Origin: Apiospora phragmitis
Taxonomy: Eukaryota; Ascomycota; Sordariomycetes; Amphisphaeriales; Apiosporaceae
NCBI GenBank assembly: GCA_038363925.1
Contig: JAQQWL010000011.1
Location: 2,728,001-2,792,000 of the forward strand
Reading direction: 5' to 3'
Length of the DNA: 64,000 bases
Made by a program: the position numbers and the translations under genes. Positions within the stretch are counted from its first letter, which is position 1, and every line of letters starts with the position of its first letter. Below the pieces are notes generated by a model. The model was not told the origin of the DNA and searched no databases. It was given only the letters and a program-made list of their open reading frames with translations. Shown in pieces: positions 35,597 through 48,240 of this stretch.

Positions 35597-37472
35597 ATGC
35601 GGACTGGCAGGGAAGACGCCAGGGTCTCTCGTGCTAACGACGAAGAACATCATGCGAACGATGGCGACGACACACCTCCTCCCCCTTTGCCACCTCGACC
35701 TGTGCCCGGTCCCCAACCGAGCCACGAATCCCATATAGCCGCGGCTCCGGAGCGACCTCATTTTACATCCAAACCGACGACTGCCGTTTCGTCCATGAGC
35801 ATCCAGACTTTATCTTTCCCAGACGGCACGAGGGGCACCTTTACCAGTGGTGGAGATGACCCGTCCACGAAAGGGTCCGAGAATGTGATGATTCCGGGGG
35901 ACCTTGCTTCGACGCGTGGTACTGCTGCGACACCTGACGACTTGGATGATAATATGAGCGTCGCAACGTTTGCGCCAACGTTACGGGCCCCTGGCGACTT
36001 GGCGAGTCTGCTCGGTGGGGGTCCCAGCAAAAGAAGCCGAGCCTGGCAGCTGCTTAGATCGCAGTCGGCCACTGTGCAGCCTTTCGAGACTATGAGGCTG
36101 AAGGAAGACGAAACGTTGTCCGAGTTTCCCAAGGAGTTCGACGACATCCCAGATGAGTTGGAGAAGGATTGGAGTGATTGGGATCGACTCGCTCAGTGGA
36201 AGTCCAAGTTGAAACACTACATGATCTTGTCTTCTGCTGGCAAGCCCATATACAGTCGGCATGGGGATTTGGCATTGATCAATTCTTCCATGGGCGTTGT
36301 TCAAACCATCATATCGTTCTACGAAGGGGCGAAGAACCCGCTTCTGGGCTTTACCGCCGGTAATACGCGGTTCGTTATCGCTACACAAGGGCCGCTGTAT
36401 TTCGTCGCCATCAGCAAACTAGGGGAAAAGCGACCCCCAGCTCCGGGCCCAGCTAGATGCTCTCTATATGCAGATTCTGTCTACTTTGACACTGCCGACG
36501 CTTACTCACATATTCGCCAATCGCCCGTCGACAGACCTTCGCAAACCTCTCGAGGGTACTGAATCTCTGCTTTCATCCCTTGCAGATAGCTTCACAAAAG
36601 GCTCGCCGTCTGCACTATTGGGAGCTTTGGAATGCTTGAAGATTCGCAAATCGCATCGGCATGCCATAAATAACGCATTTTTAAGATCTCGAGCTGATAA
36701 CCTACTGTATGGCCTAATAGTGGCCGGTGGGAAGCTTGTCAGTGTTATCCGGCCGCGGAAACATTCATTGCACCCCAGTGATCTACAGCTCATCTTCAAT
36801 ATGCTTTTCGAGTCGGGCGGGGTGAAGGCTGGGGGAGGGGACAATTGGATCCCCCTCTGTCTGCCGGCTTTCAATAATCGTGGATACCTGTACATGTATG
36901 TGAGTTTCCTGGACGGGCAAGATGAGAGGCCAACCACGCCTGCTGGGGCGGCACATTCGATCCATGAAGAAACGGCAGTCATCTTGATAAGCCCAGACAA
37001 GGAGAGTTTCTTCGCTCTGCAGCAGATGAAGGCCGACGTCGTCGCCGAGCTGCAGAAGAGGGGCAGTCTCGACATCATCCGAACCGCGGCGCGCCAGGGC
37101 CGGCCCAGGGTGGCCGAGGTGGCCCCTGGCTCCCAGATCAGCCACTTCCTCTTCAAGAGCAAGGCGAACGTGCAGTTCTGCATGTCCGCGCTGGACCCGA
37201 CCTTCAGCGACGCCGTTTCGCACCGCCGGCTGATGTCGCTCTACCACAACATGCACGCCACCGTGCACGCGAAATACGCGCATCTGAAGGTGATACACTG
37301 CGTGGGGGCGGACTCGACCTCGCTGGCTTGGGTCACGCCCGTCTTCGAGTTCTACTGCGTGGCTGGGCCCAACGCGTCGCGGCATGTCATGACGCAGGGG
37401 GCGAATCGGGTCATTCAGTGGGCAAAACGCGAGGAAGAACGATTATTTATTATTGGCGGCGGTGTATTCTAA
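35597..37472 (+). CDS. MON1: Vacuolar fusion protein MON1
   Basis: Single exon from ATG 35597 to stop 37472; 624 aa after correction. Mon1 pairs with Ccz1 as the guanine-nucleotide exchange factor for Rab7/Ypt7 and drives endosome maturation, vacuole fusion and autophagy. A disordered Pro/Asp-rich leader of about 200 residues precedes the longin-type SAND domain ([90 protein letters not shown]). The C-terminus has [16 protein letters not shown] and LFIIGGGVF. One frame break lies at 36426-36429: AAAA should be AAA so that KLGE is followed by [14 protein letters not shown]. Divergent from DOP1 and convergent with the 415-aa gene. Confidence 0.95.
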
Positions 37473-37789
37473 AATTCCCAAGAAAGTCGTCCGCGCGAGA
37501 ATCTACATCTCAGATGCCAACTCATGAATCAGTTGGTGATAACAGTGTGTTCCAAATCTAGGCATGATGCCGATTCTTCTCGTCTTCATCTCTATCACAC
37601 CAATAGCCAGGACGCCGGTGTACTCCCAAACTCCTCGCTCTATGAACTCTTTCTTGTGAACGTCAGATCGGTCTATATGTGGGGGGTCCAACTCTCTCCC
37701 TCGGGACAGCCTCATCAAACAGAAAGCAAGCTTTCGAAGTATCATACAGGCCACTCATTATCCCACCCCTTTTCCAGTTTCATAGTTTT
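37473..37789. other. Convergent 3' region MON1 / 415-aa protein
   Basis: 317 bp of presumed 3' UTRs; nothing else seen. Confidence 0.5.
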
Positions 37790-39037
37790 TCAGCATCGAC
37801 CTGAAAGCCATTGGCCCGGTGCAATAGATTTCTGAGCCTCGCAACAGACGATTTCGGCGGTGTTCTCGTTATTGTTAATGGCGGCATCGCCAGAATCCGT
37901 CGTAACAGCAAGATCACAGAAGGGTTCGTACAGGTCGTTCAAGAGCTCGTCCCTGGGCCCGATACAATCGGACCAGGGAGGAACGACGCATATGGGCTCG
38001 TCGGCATTCTTGAGGAGGGGTGCGTTGGGAGAGCGCGAGCGGTGGCACGGCTCGTGCTTCCCGCGCTTCGGCCTCTTCTGCTGCTGCCGCCGTGACGGGC
38101 GCGAGAAGCCGCGCCACACGAGCTCCCTCAGCATGGACCTTCTCTTCGGGCTTGCGTCGGGCGACGAAAATGCAACGTCGCCATCTTCGTCTTCGTGTTC
38201 GTCGTCGTCATACGAGCTAGCTGGGGAAATGCTGCCGCTAGTCCGGGGGCTGGCGCGTCGCGATTGGATGGCATCGATGAGCTTCCGTGTTACGCGGCGG
38301 AGGCCCTGGGTCAGGGAGCCCTGAGGAATCGGTTCCTCGGTCGGACTCTGGCGACCGCGAGACTCCCGCAGGACCTCGATGCTGTCCCGCTGTTCGTAAA
38401 ACGCGAACGAGAAGCCGGGATCGTCCGATATGTCGCCCTCCTCCTCCTCGTCCTCGTCATAAACGTCCTCGTCTTCACTCGCCGATGATTGTTCTTTTGT
38501 GGTGGCCTTTGGATGCTGTGATGACGCCGAATCCCAGTTCCAATTGCGGAAGAGCTTGAGTTCAAGGACCTTTCTGACGTACATCTTCTCCCCAGCCGTG
38601 CTCCAGACCTCCTCGGATTCGGTGAGGTCTTCTAGGAACTCTGCGCCACGCCTCGCCAAAATCACGAAGTGAGTCCGCTGTTCGGGTCTGAACAGGTTGT
38701 AGCGCCGTTGGACTTCCTCCTGGGTCAGCACCATCCCGTCGGGTACGGGGGCAGAGGGGTCGCTCATGTCCATTTCGTACTTGGGTGGGTTGGGAGTTGG
38801 CAGTGATGACGGCGGTGTTGACGCACCGTGTGAGCTGCGTGGTGACGACGGCAGGGTGTTCAACACGAATTCGCTCTCCCAGATCCAGCTGCAGGGCCGC
38901 GTGGGCGGTGCTGTAATGATCTCATGATCCAGCGGCGGAGGCGTATATGATGAGCCATTGCTCTGCAATGACTTGTCTGAACTGCCTGGTCTTAGCAACC
39001 GAGAGTGTATCTCGTCCATATTCAGTGGCTCCATATT
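37790..39037 (-). CDS. Conserved-looking fungal protein of unknown function, 415 aa
   Basis: I do not recognise a named domain. The start is placed at ATG 39037 (MEPLNMDEIHSRLL). A central more ordered block reads PCSWIWESEFVLNTLPSS, then EVQRRYNLFRPEQRTHFVILARRGAEF and EKMYVRKVLELKLFRNWNW. It is flanked by Ser/Pro-rich and strongly acidic stretches and a basic Arg/Lys segment (around residues 300-350). The C-terminus has PICVVPPWSDCIGPRDELLNDLYEPF, which looks constrained by selection. Upstream the same frame stays open for another 163 codons (to 39526), but that part is compositionally odd and includes a short GTCTG-type repeat, so I take it as leader. No signal peptide or membrane span. 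Function not assignable; probably cytosolic or nuclear. Confidence 0.65.
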   Translation of the reverse strand, partial: NMEPLNMDEIHSRLLRPGSSDKSLQSNGSSYTPPPLDHEIITAPPTRPCSWIWESEFVLNTLPSSPRSSHGASTPPSSLPTPNPPKYEMDMSDPSAPVPDGMVLTQEEVQRRYNLFRPEQRTHFVILARRGAEFLEDLTESEEVWSTAGEKMYVRKVLELKLFRNWNWDSASSQHPKATTKEQSSASEDEDVYDEDEEEEGDISDDPGFSFAFYEQRDSIEVLRESRGRQSPTEEPIPQGSLTQGLRRVTRKLIDAIQSRRASPRTSGSISPASSYDDDEHEDEDGDVAFSSPDASPKRRSMLRELVWRGFSRPSRRQQQKRPKRGKHEPCHRSRSPNAPLLKNADEPICVVPPWSDCIGPRDELLNDLYEPFCDLAVTTDSGDAAINNNENTAEIVCCEAQKSIAPGQWLSGRC

Positions 39038-40280
39038 ATCGTTTGTATTACGAGTCGTCGTGAGTTGCTGCTGTGTTGCATATAGCGTTCTCGGCAGTGG
39101 TTGTGTATTTGGGATTTTCTGGTATGTCTGGTCTGTCCGGTCTGTCTGGTATGTCTTCGTCTCTTGTATGCACCGAGTGCAGTGTATCGGAGAAACCCAG
39201 AATGGCCAGAAGGGGGGAGTGTTCTGTCGGCGAAAGGGTGAACCAGGCAATGCGCAAAGTCTATACGGTTTTGACTGTTCTGCCTGGAGCGCAGCACACA
39301 AATTTGAAACGAAGGAGATTGAAGAATCTATACTCTTCCGAGATGGTATATAATGGACACCACAGACGCGATGAATCTGATGAATGCAAGTCCTTCTCGT
39401 AAGCGAAGGAGGAGGCCGCGGTGGAGGTGAAGTAGGGGATGGATCCAGATAAGCTGGGAACGCTGAGATAGAACGAATGTGTGTGGGAGCGAGTGGTCTT
39501 GCTTCGTGCGTCCAATTGCCAAACAAATCACGAGCTGTAAATGGGGGTGGTTGAAGTCCTCCGTGCGATATCCGTAACGAGCAGGTCTCCAGGGTTGGTC
39601 TTATGCTTCAACCGTCAACGACTGCCAGTGCCCTGCACAACGGACAGAGTGCGGGGGGTTGGTATGGACCTACGGACCCAAAAGCTCGAATAGGATACAG
39701 GTTGTCACCACAGAGCAGCTTAGTGACGCCTCTTCCGCTCACTGAATACGAGGCTTCTCTAGGCTGGGTGCGCGTGGCGGTGATAGAGGCACTTAGAGCT
39801 GGACCGAGAATGCTCAACTCTAGACCAGTGTTGTTGTAACCTGTGGAAGTCTGAAGTTTAAACACCACCACTCCGTTAACACGCTCTCGATACCGCCCGT
39901 AAGCATAGCCATGGCTTGCTCGGGTGAGAATAGTGCGGATATGAGTACTTTCCATTTTCATAAACTGTTCAAATAAGTACAATCATGAAAGCCCTCGGCT
40001 CTCCCTGTGCGTCCCTGCCTCTCCCCCTGGCCTGGTAGCAACATCGGAGACACACTTTGCCCATGACTTATTATACCAAGCAAGTTCCCACGTGGGAATC
40101 GATCTCTCTCAACCCAAACAAAACAAGTGACAACTTGATCAACATGGTTCCAAGACCACCCCAAAACCATGTGCAAGACATTCCAAGAAAAGCGTACCAC
40201 GCCTTATACGCACCCAAAACCAAGAAGGAACATATGATTGAGAGGCTCTAGGCCATACTTTTTCGCCGCAATGGTATCTT
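39038..40280. other. Interval with upstream region of the 415-aa gene and 3' region of the 1072-aa gene
   Basis: The first 489 bp (to 39526) form an in-frame open extension of the 415-aa gene. 39118-39156 contains an imperfect GGTCTGTCTG-type repeat. No other gene is seen. Confidence 0.45.
39118..39156. repeat. Imperfect GTCTG/GTATGTCTG repeat
   Basis: About four imperfect 9-10-bp units in the likely leader of the 415-aa gene. Confidence 0.5.
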
Positions 40281-43200
40281 CTATTCTGCATCTCCGTCTT
40301 GCCGGCGACCCCTACCCTGTACGTTCATCCTTCTTCTGGTCTCCTTGATCCACTTAGAGATTCTGTCTCTCACCCGTCGTCTAAACTTGAGTCGACGAGG
40401 TAGCTCTCCTGGGATGCCTTCACTAACAGTGAAAGATTTGCTATCGAAATCAACATCCTCCAGACCTAGATTGGCTTCCGTGGCAGTCGGCTGTTTTGCA
40501 TCTGAAGTGGAGTTTTCATCCAGTGGAGTGTCTTGACGCTCAGATTGTGTGCGCCGGTTTCGCGCAAGTAACCTTGTAAGATTCGACAGACGCTTTGTAA
40601 GACCTGGGGTGCGTTTCTTTCGCATTTCTTGAGGCGGGGCAGTTTCTCGAAGTTGCCCAGATCCAGAGGTTTGTGATTGTGCTTTGCTCAGCCTTCTCGA
40701 GCCACTGCCATGAGCTAGTACAAAGGCTGGGTCTGATTCAGGGGCAGTCTCCTTGGCAGCACCGTTATCAGCTCGCGAAATGCTACGACTATCCGACCGA
40801 AATGCATTACATAATCTGGAGGAAGCCGTGAACAAATCTCTTGGTTGTTGTCTTGTAAGACTCTGGATGACACCAGAATGCTGTACATCTGGATACCTGC
40901 GTACAGTTTCGGTCAACGGCGACGATGATGTGCGGTGTGTGCTGAGAAATTGTGGCGCTCTGAGGCTACTCCTACCAGACTTATGACTACCGGCACCGTC
41001 ACACGTTTCCAAGAGCTCAGAATCTGGTGTTCTTCTACACCAAGAATAATTATTCTCTGAATTCCAAGGCCTGGAGTCCCGTTGGTTCGGCTCCTGTGTA
41101 ACAGGTATCTTGGTTTTGAATCGAATTCTTGGCAACTTCTTCTGCGTATGCGTAGCTTCGATTGGATACCGTAGATTGAAAATGTCTCTGGGCTGTTGCA
41201 GACCATGTTGGTTTTGAGCTCTTGGAGTACCAGATCGAGACAAACTGAAAGGCTGTAATATCTCTGCACATTCATCCACATCCACTATTGAGCTTGGTGT
41301 GGCAGAGACGAGGCTTGGGTTCGGAAGAGGCGGCAAGGCCTTCATCAGCTGTGGGATGCTGTTCTTGACTTTCAGCTGGCGTGCTGGCGATATGGGTTTT
41401 GGGGAGATCAGAGAGGTATTAGAACATTCGGGCGTTAGTTGAGGGAAATCATTGTCGCCAGCTTTCTGCAAATTGTGCGTGACAACCTCGAGCCCCATGT
41501 TTCTTTTGTAGCGCTTAGACTCCCCTCTACCGCCTATACTTGCTCTTTCAGATACTGATTTTGAATCGCTGTCCTGAACCGAGTTGATCTCATGCTGGCC
41601 ATCACTCTCCTTCACTTCACCGCCAGTAACCTCTGGTGTTGTCTCTGCGGTCATCATGGGAGCACTTTCCATGGATCTTCCGATAGTACGGTCAAGCTCG
41701 GAACTTCGGTAGTCTCCTGAGCCGTCTGGACTGCTAAGCAATTCCAGATGCCCTTGTTTTCGGTATGCTTCCGACATCGATGCACAAGAGTTGGTGGGCA
41801 AAGATACCCAGTCGTGTTCTGAGCTTCCATGCCTGGAGCAACAAGCCGAGTATTTCATCCCCGGCTCAGAGGTGGAACGCCGCTGAAATGCAATTTCTCC
41901 GGCATCTTTCTGCTCACGCTCATTGCTCTTGAAATCGTGGTTGTCATCTCTCACGATAACCCCCTGCTCACTGCGGATAGTTGGTGTCTTGCTGCCATGA
42001 AACACGACTTGTCTCTCCAGGGAAGCCGTATTCATTCTTGAGGCGGCAGCTGCACGGAACCCTTGGTGGCTGTATACGGCTGCTTGTCGTGGATTCAGAT
42101 CCGGACTTTGATTGAACATATCCGCCGAGTCTCTGCCAGTTTGGGAAGGCAGAAAGTCGATATCGGTACCTTGTTCTGTATTTATAGAGGACTTGGTGGC
42201 CCTCGAGATGGAATTCGCTGCCGATGTGATATCTCTTTCACTCGAGTCCTGCGTAGCACGGCTTTGACGGCTCTGGGTTTCATCCAATAGGTCTCCCGTT
42301 TCTTCAATATTGGCATGATGAGGGTCGGCATGCAACGTGTCTGGACTGCAGTCTGATCCAGAATGTACAGAAAGCTGCTCTCCTGACCCCTCTCGGAGCA
42401 CTAGTGACTTGTGTATACTGGGAATCCTTGTCGGAGTAGGGGCCACTGGCTCAATGGTAGCCATCACAAAAGGCTGTTTAAACTCAAAGTCCTCTGTATA
42501 GTCGTAGTAACGCGGTGGGGGATCTAATGTGCCAAACTGAACATGCCTCAGGGTCGGCGGCATACGGTGATACATGTTGATAACCGAGGTGAGACTCGAT
42601 GTTCTTGTAGAGGAGCTGTGCACTTTCTCACAACCTGAGAGACTGCAGGACGTGCCAGATGCTGCAGACACAGTACGGTTCGAATTTGCACCAGACCGAA
42701 TATTAGGAGCATAGTGGGACCTTTGGGTTGGCAATGTCGGGCTAGACAAATTCATATCCAACCGCACCCCTAATGGAGGTAGACGTCCAGGTGGCCGCGA
42801 AAGTGCAGGAGCACCCAGCCCGTATCCAGTTCTCTACGGTTTTGTAAGCAATAATCAAGCCAGACCTCGCAGATGGGTTTTGTCTACTTACTAAAGAGAT
42901 TCTGTCAATTTCTACCATCCGACTATAGTCCACGACGCCTGGCCCCGTAATGGCAGGCGATGCTGGACGAGCTCCCGGACGTTTCAAGCGGGTGGGATAC
43001 GGGAAAGGTGATCGCGGTCTCTGCAACGTGCCGCCGCTGTAATTACTCTGCAGCGTGTTGTTGGATCTGTTGTGGGATAAGTGCCTGGAGCCGACTGTAG
43101 TCATCGAATAGGACCGCTGGCTCGGGTCATCGATTGAATGAGATAAGACACTATTGGATGAACTCTGGCTGTTCGACCCGTACATGGAGAGAATCTCTGA

Positions 43201-43557
43201 TGTTGTGTCCCGATAAGAAGGAAGCCGGTGGCGATCATCTTGCCGGCGGAAGTCATCAACTGATCTTCGCATTGGCAGTTGGTACTGGCTCTTCGGACCG
43301 TGGAGGCCATGGCGAGTCGAGGAGGCGGTGATGCTCGCCGACGTCTTGACTGGTTTGATGCTGAATATCCCGATGTCGCCGGTCTCGGTGGTTGTCTTGA
43401 GCATGCTCTCAAGAGCGCCTGGCGAGGGAAGCAAAGCCATGTTCTCATTCACGCTGCGAAGTGGCTTATGTAGAGGCCTTGCATGGTTGGCGTAGCTACT
43501 GCGTAGGGTCCCATGGCTGGCGGCACGCCGAGGCGGAGGCCGGTTTTCTGCTTGCAT
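40281..43557 (-). CDS. Large disordered protein of unknown function, 1072 aa
   Basis: Minus-strand exons 43557-42892 and 42833-40281, joined by a 58-nt intron (GTAAGT..CCGTAG). The join gives DRISL-RTGYGLGAPALSRP, and the frame is intact. The start MQAENRPPPRRAASHGTL and the block PFPYPTRLKRPG...YSRMVEIDRIS look selectively constrained, and I believe similar N-termini occur in other filamentous ascomycetes. The middle 700 residues are Ser/Gln/Asp-rich without clear fold. The last 120 residues are basic (RTPGLTKRLSNLTRLLARN, then FRRRVRDRISKWIKETRRRM), possibly an amphipathic membrane- or nucleic-acid-binding helix. No signal peptide or membrane span. Function unknown. Confidence 0.7.
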
Positions 43558-45662
43558 ACCTCCAAACCAGCTGTGCAGATGATTTGCTTGAAGGGTAGGG
43601 GGAAATTGAAGCCCGAGGCTATGAAATATTTCTATCTGGATTAATAACAAAGCATGGAATCCAAGGCAGCGTCCATCAATACCCGGGGACGACTTGACTC
43701 ACACCAGCAGTGAGCTTGTACTGGTGATTGACCAACAAAATGATAGGGTCGAGCTGAGTGTGTTGTAATGGGGAGCTTGACTGAGCATGAAGCTACTTTG
43801 GATGGAAATCCACACCACGGCAGGTCCATGCCGATGATGTTTTTGAAGTTCTGCAGCCACAGCGAGATGCACAAAGACCAACGTGCCGAGGAAGTGACGA
43901 AAGGCACATGCCCATGGCGTGAACATTTCGAGCATCAAATGATGGCAAGAACTGACTGTGTCCATCGAGTTCCAACACACCTGCCTGCAAGCCCTCCGGC
44001 GTACTTGCCATGCATGCCTGCACCTGCTTAAAGAAAGTCCAGATGATCGAGTCATGGGCGGAGAACTTAGTTGAAGTCGAGCACTCGTTGTATTGATACG
44101 AGGGACCTAAATCAATTGAAATAGGGCAAAAACAGCGAGTGCACCGCTACCTCCTTTATCAGGTAAGCATTGGGAACTGATAAAGCAAGGCCCCAAAGTA
44201 GGAATGTCACCAGTAGGAATACTGGAGGCCTGATATGATTTGCAATCTTGTCGATAAAATAGACGTAGATGAATATGAACGTTATTTAGGTATAGGACCC
44301 GACGAGGCCCCCATTTACAGCCATAATATCAATATTACATAGTTAGCTCTTCTATCTTGGACATAACTTGGTCAGAACCAATCTTGTAGGCATCACTCCG
44401 CCTACTAACCTTATGTATGGACGGGAGGGGGGATGTTTCGATTATTTCAGCCAATCATATAACATACTACCATGTACCCTGTTTAGATCTTGACGCTCTC
44501 TCATTCCTGGACCTAACAATACCCCTTCCAGAGGAGTGTTTTAGACGTCCAGACCTTGTCCAAGCTTTGCTTTACTATGTATAATATCCAGCTGATATAG
44601 TCATGGCCCTGACAGAACTCTGATAAACACCAAGGCTAAACTTCATACCTTGAGACTTGGGATTTGGGATATTCTTGTATCAGGAAGTGACCTAAGCGGG
44701 ATACAACCCCTTTCCCCAGCCCTGAAGGGTTGTGGAACCCAGCAATGATGCGAGGCTCGTAAGACGTATAAGCATATAGTGTTACCTACTTAGTCATTCG
44801 TTATCTGATTCGTAGTAGATTATCGTCGATTTTAATAGCGATTACGAAAGGACGCCTTTGACCAAATCGTTCGCTGTCAAGTGAGTACTCGACCTCCACG
44901 GGAATTTGGGCATCTCACACTTAAATTACGCCCAGACGGCGGCTCTGCAACTTAAGAATGCACGGAACATGCGCGTTGACTGCTATGTGGACCATATTTA
45001 TTGCCGGATCTATTTTCTTCACATCTGTCTTCTGAGTAACTTTTTGGAGACCAGTCCCAACTGATTGGCCTCGTAGAGAGTTGACTTGGTCATACGCAGG
45101 GGGCTGAACAGATCTCCCTTTGGCTTCTCAGCTTCGTTATGCCCGCCTCCATGGGATATACACTCCAAATGTCTCTTGGCAACGTGTGATAGACTAATGA
45201 TATTGACGGGCTAGTTGGGTAGCCGAAGTGGGGTTTACCGTAGGTACATTCGCTGTATCTGATGAGTGTGCGGGGTTCATCAATTCAGTGCTTCTTCAAG
45301 GATCTCCATTCTCCATGTAGACGGAATAATATTCTACATACCCGGCAGCTCTTTGCGCTGATTCTGTACAACACGCAGACGAGCGACAATAGTTCCGAAA
45401 ATCGTGAGTCTGCACCAGACTGGCTGCCTCTCGTATAAATGCATAGGTACATTCTCAAAATCCATCAACCTCTCTGCGCCTTGGTGGGAATTTGAAACGT
45501 AACCGCCCCAGGATAAACCTCAAGATACCGAACCGCCGAGAAAGAAAAGCCTGCATCGATAAGACCTTTGAAATTTTGCGCCTGACCAGAACCGCCCGGA
45601 CCGTGTCTATGTGTAATAAACCTTCCATTAGTATTCCCCACTGCCAGTCCACGCCTCCGACT
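43558..45662. other. 2.1-kb interval without a supportable gene
   Basis: Upstream of the 1072-aa gene and downstream of the bHLH gene. It is AT-richer than its surroundings between about 44050 and 45450. Short open frames near 43640-44050 overlap on both strands and are not credible. No repeat ends recognised. Confidence 0.5.
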
Positions 45663-46854
45663 CTAGGCGCTGAGCAGATCCCGTACACTCATGCCTCGCC
45701 CAGCACCACTACCTCCGGTACCTTTCCGGTCCGTGTTCAACATCAGTAGCGCAGCGGATGCTTCTTGATCCATGTCGCGCAGAGGCGGGAGGGCAGGACT
45801 CGTAAGTGTCGAATTGGACGCGGAAGCAGCGCCTCGACTGTAGTTGTATTGTTGGGGTCCGAAAGCCGGAGACGCCTGCGTAGATGCGCTATAGCTGTAG
45901 TGGCGGTGGTCGGTCGAGACAGACGAATAGGAGTTTTGCCGATGGCGGACATCTTCCGCCAGCAGAGCGGGTGATTCGGAAGGTCTCTGGGATCGAGAAG
46001 TAGACTGGGTATACGTAGGCGAAGGGGCTTCAGACCCCGTCATCTCTACATCGCCGATATCATCTTCTTGGTACATGTTTCGGCTAATAGGCGGTGGCAG
46101 GGCAAACTCGGTCGGTGTTCGCGCCGATGAATGAGACTCGTTCTGCGACTTCAGCTGGGCTACGCAGTCTTCAAGGTATCGAACATAGTCTATCGAAGCC
46201 TACAAGTGTTCCTCGCGTCAGTCAGGGGCCATGCGAGTATCTTGTGGCAGAGGGAATATAACGAACCTGGAGGATGGCCAGCTTATGCATCTCACCAGTA
46301 CAAGCTGGAATGAGATCCTTCAACACCGCAAACTCTTCGTTCATCTTGGACCGCCGACGTCTTTCGATCAGACTGTGGGCCGTCTTACGTGCGATCTTTC
46401 TTCCGGCAGCACTTGTAGCAGCTGGCTGCTTCTTCTTAGACGCAGCTGTAGTGGCCGCTCCTTTGCCAGCTGCGGCTGGTGTAGCCGCAGGAGAAGGTGG
46501 CTCGACTACTTCTTCCTGGGTACGAGGCTTCATTTGAATGATCTTCCGCGACCTTGTCGGTGGCGGCGGTAATGCGAATTGCTCCTTTTGTGCTGCAGAA
46601 GAACGCCTCCGTGACTTCACAGCTTCGCTGGCTTGCACTGGGTAAGGCATATTGGGATCTAGGGGCTGACGGCTCGATGCTGCTGGTGATGGTGTCTTGC
46701 GTTCAGAACTAGTCGGCCTCGAGGTGTCTTTACCACCTATCGCAGATGGCGGTAACTCAAAGGACATCTGCATCGACATCATTTGTTGCACTCCGTCTTT
46801 GCCTTTCATCTCCGTCGACGAGTTCGGCGTTGGAGGCATCGCTGGACGCGGCAT
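45663..46854 (-). CDS. bHLH transcription factor
   Basis: Minus-strand exons 46854-46267 and 46199-45663 joined by a 67-nt intron that splits the HLH between LAILQ and ASIDYVRYLED; 374 aa, frame intact. The basic region is HSLIERRRRSKMNEEF with the H..E..R pattern (spacing H-x3-E-x3-R) that contacts CACGTG-type E-boxes. It is followed by helix 1 (AVLKDLIPAC) and helix 2. N-terminal of the domain is a Pro/Ala/Lys-rich region; the C-terminus is Ser/Tyr/Gln-rich and ends GMSVRDLLSA, a short motif common in fungal regulators. In fungi related bHLH factors include Pho4-, Ino4- and DevR-like proteins; I cannot assign which. The start at 46854 (MPRPAMPPTPNSS) is the best candidate, but an upstream exon ending at a CACAG acceptor just before it is possible. 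Confidence 0.85.
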
Positions 46855-48240
46855 CTTCTGTGATGGCTTCCGAAGGCGCCAATAACAGGACTGGGCAACA
46901 CTTCCGATTTCGCGACAGCAACAAGCTCGAATGGAACCTCGGGGGATCGCCAAACAAGCAAACACACGAATGCTAATTGTTCAAGGATCACCTAGACTTG
47001 GCAGATCGTAGCAAGTATACCAGTATGAGCCAGATAAGTCACGCGCCTTAGTTGGATGTCGCCGAGATGGAACGTAGCCCTGGGTGGTCGATCTGGCAGA
47101 GAAAGATAAGAACAGAAGGGTCGGGAGTCCGACAATGATTAAAGCAACTATGTTGGCATCGCGGTTGTAGTATATGAGACACTGGGTAAGTAAGTATAGA
47201 TGAATAGGTAGACAGACAGACAATATTGTGGCAAGAAAAGCGCACGAAGGGGTATATGGGCATATCAGAGGCCAGCTGCAACAACTCTATCTACGAGCCC
47301 GCATAGATGTAGGGACCAATGATTAAACTGGCTGGAGTCGCGTGCCAACTTCCATTGCCTCATCTTGAGGATGACTTCCATATGAATAGAGCCCCTCCCA
47401 GTGTTCGAGAGTGACCCGGGGTGATGTTGGAAATGGACCAATGAGGGCACAGGATTCAACCATGTGCTCCTGGATCCAAGCTGAGCTGCGTCCATAGCCA
47501 GACTCCAGAACCGTGTCCCAGCTCGCACTAGCTTCCAAGGAGACATTTGATGGGGATCCCGCTAGATCTTTAGGCCTCCAGAAACACCCCGGACTTCGGA
47601 GGGTACGGGTCTGCAAGATCTCAGCGAAACAGTACCTAGGTAGTCAAGTTCAACAATTATTTGATAAACGAGTATGATGAGTAATGAGTCTCCTTAAGTT
47701 GTAACTCATTACGAAAACAAGCCTTGAACTGGTTTTTCTACGCGCATAGTAGGAGGTAGTCACACTGTATAGTAAGTACCTAGAGGTATTGAGATGTTTG
47801 GACGCCAAGACGCCAAAAGCGCCGATTGATCTCTAACGAGAACGACATTGCTTAAGCGGCTGCATCGAATTCTCTCCTTATCTTCCGCACTCACGGAACT
47901 CGAGGTTGGTGTACTTGTCTAACTGTCTGCCTATAGTGTGCATGCAGTACTTATATGTCTCGGATGATACATGACCTAACTCACTCTACCGATATTTAAT
48001 GCACCACTATTTCCAAACGTCCATGTTCTCGGGCTCATGAGACTTGACTCGTGGCAGGGTCTCTGACATGTATTGGTTCGTTTCGGAGCTTGTTCGCTTT
48101 CTCACCACGTTTATGTCCGCTGGTGGGTGGTCGCGTATACTGCATATACTGCTTATTCTATATTCTCAATGGCCACCCGTACGAATGCATCATCATGACA
48201 AACAGTAGTGAACAGACTGCACAGAAAGCCTTCTCTAGTG

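Noticed and set aside
47265..47616. Minus-strand frames of 93-97 codons upstream of the bHLH gene
   Set aside because: Overlap each other in different frames; no recognisable motif. At most upstream frames in a long leader.
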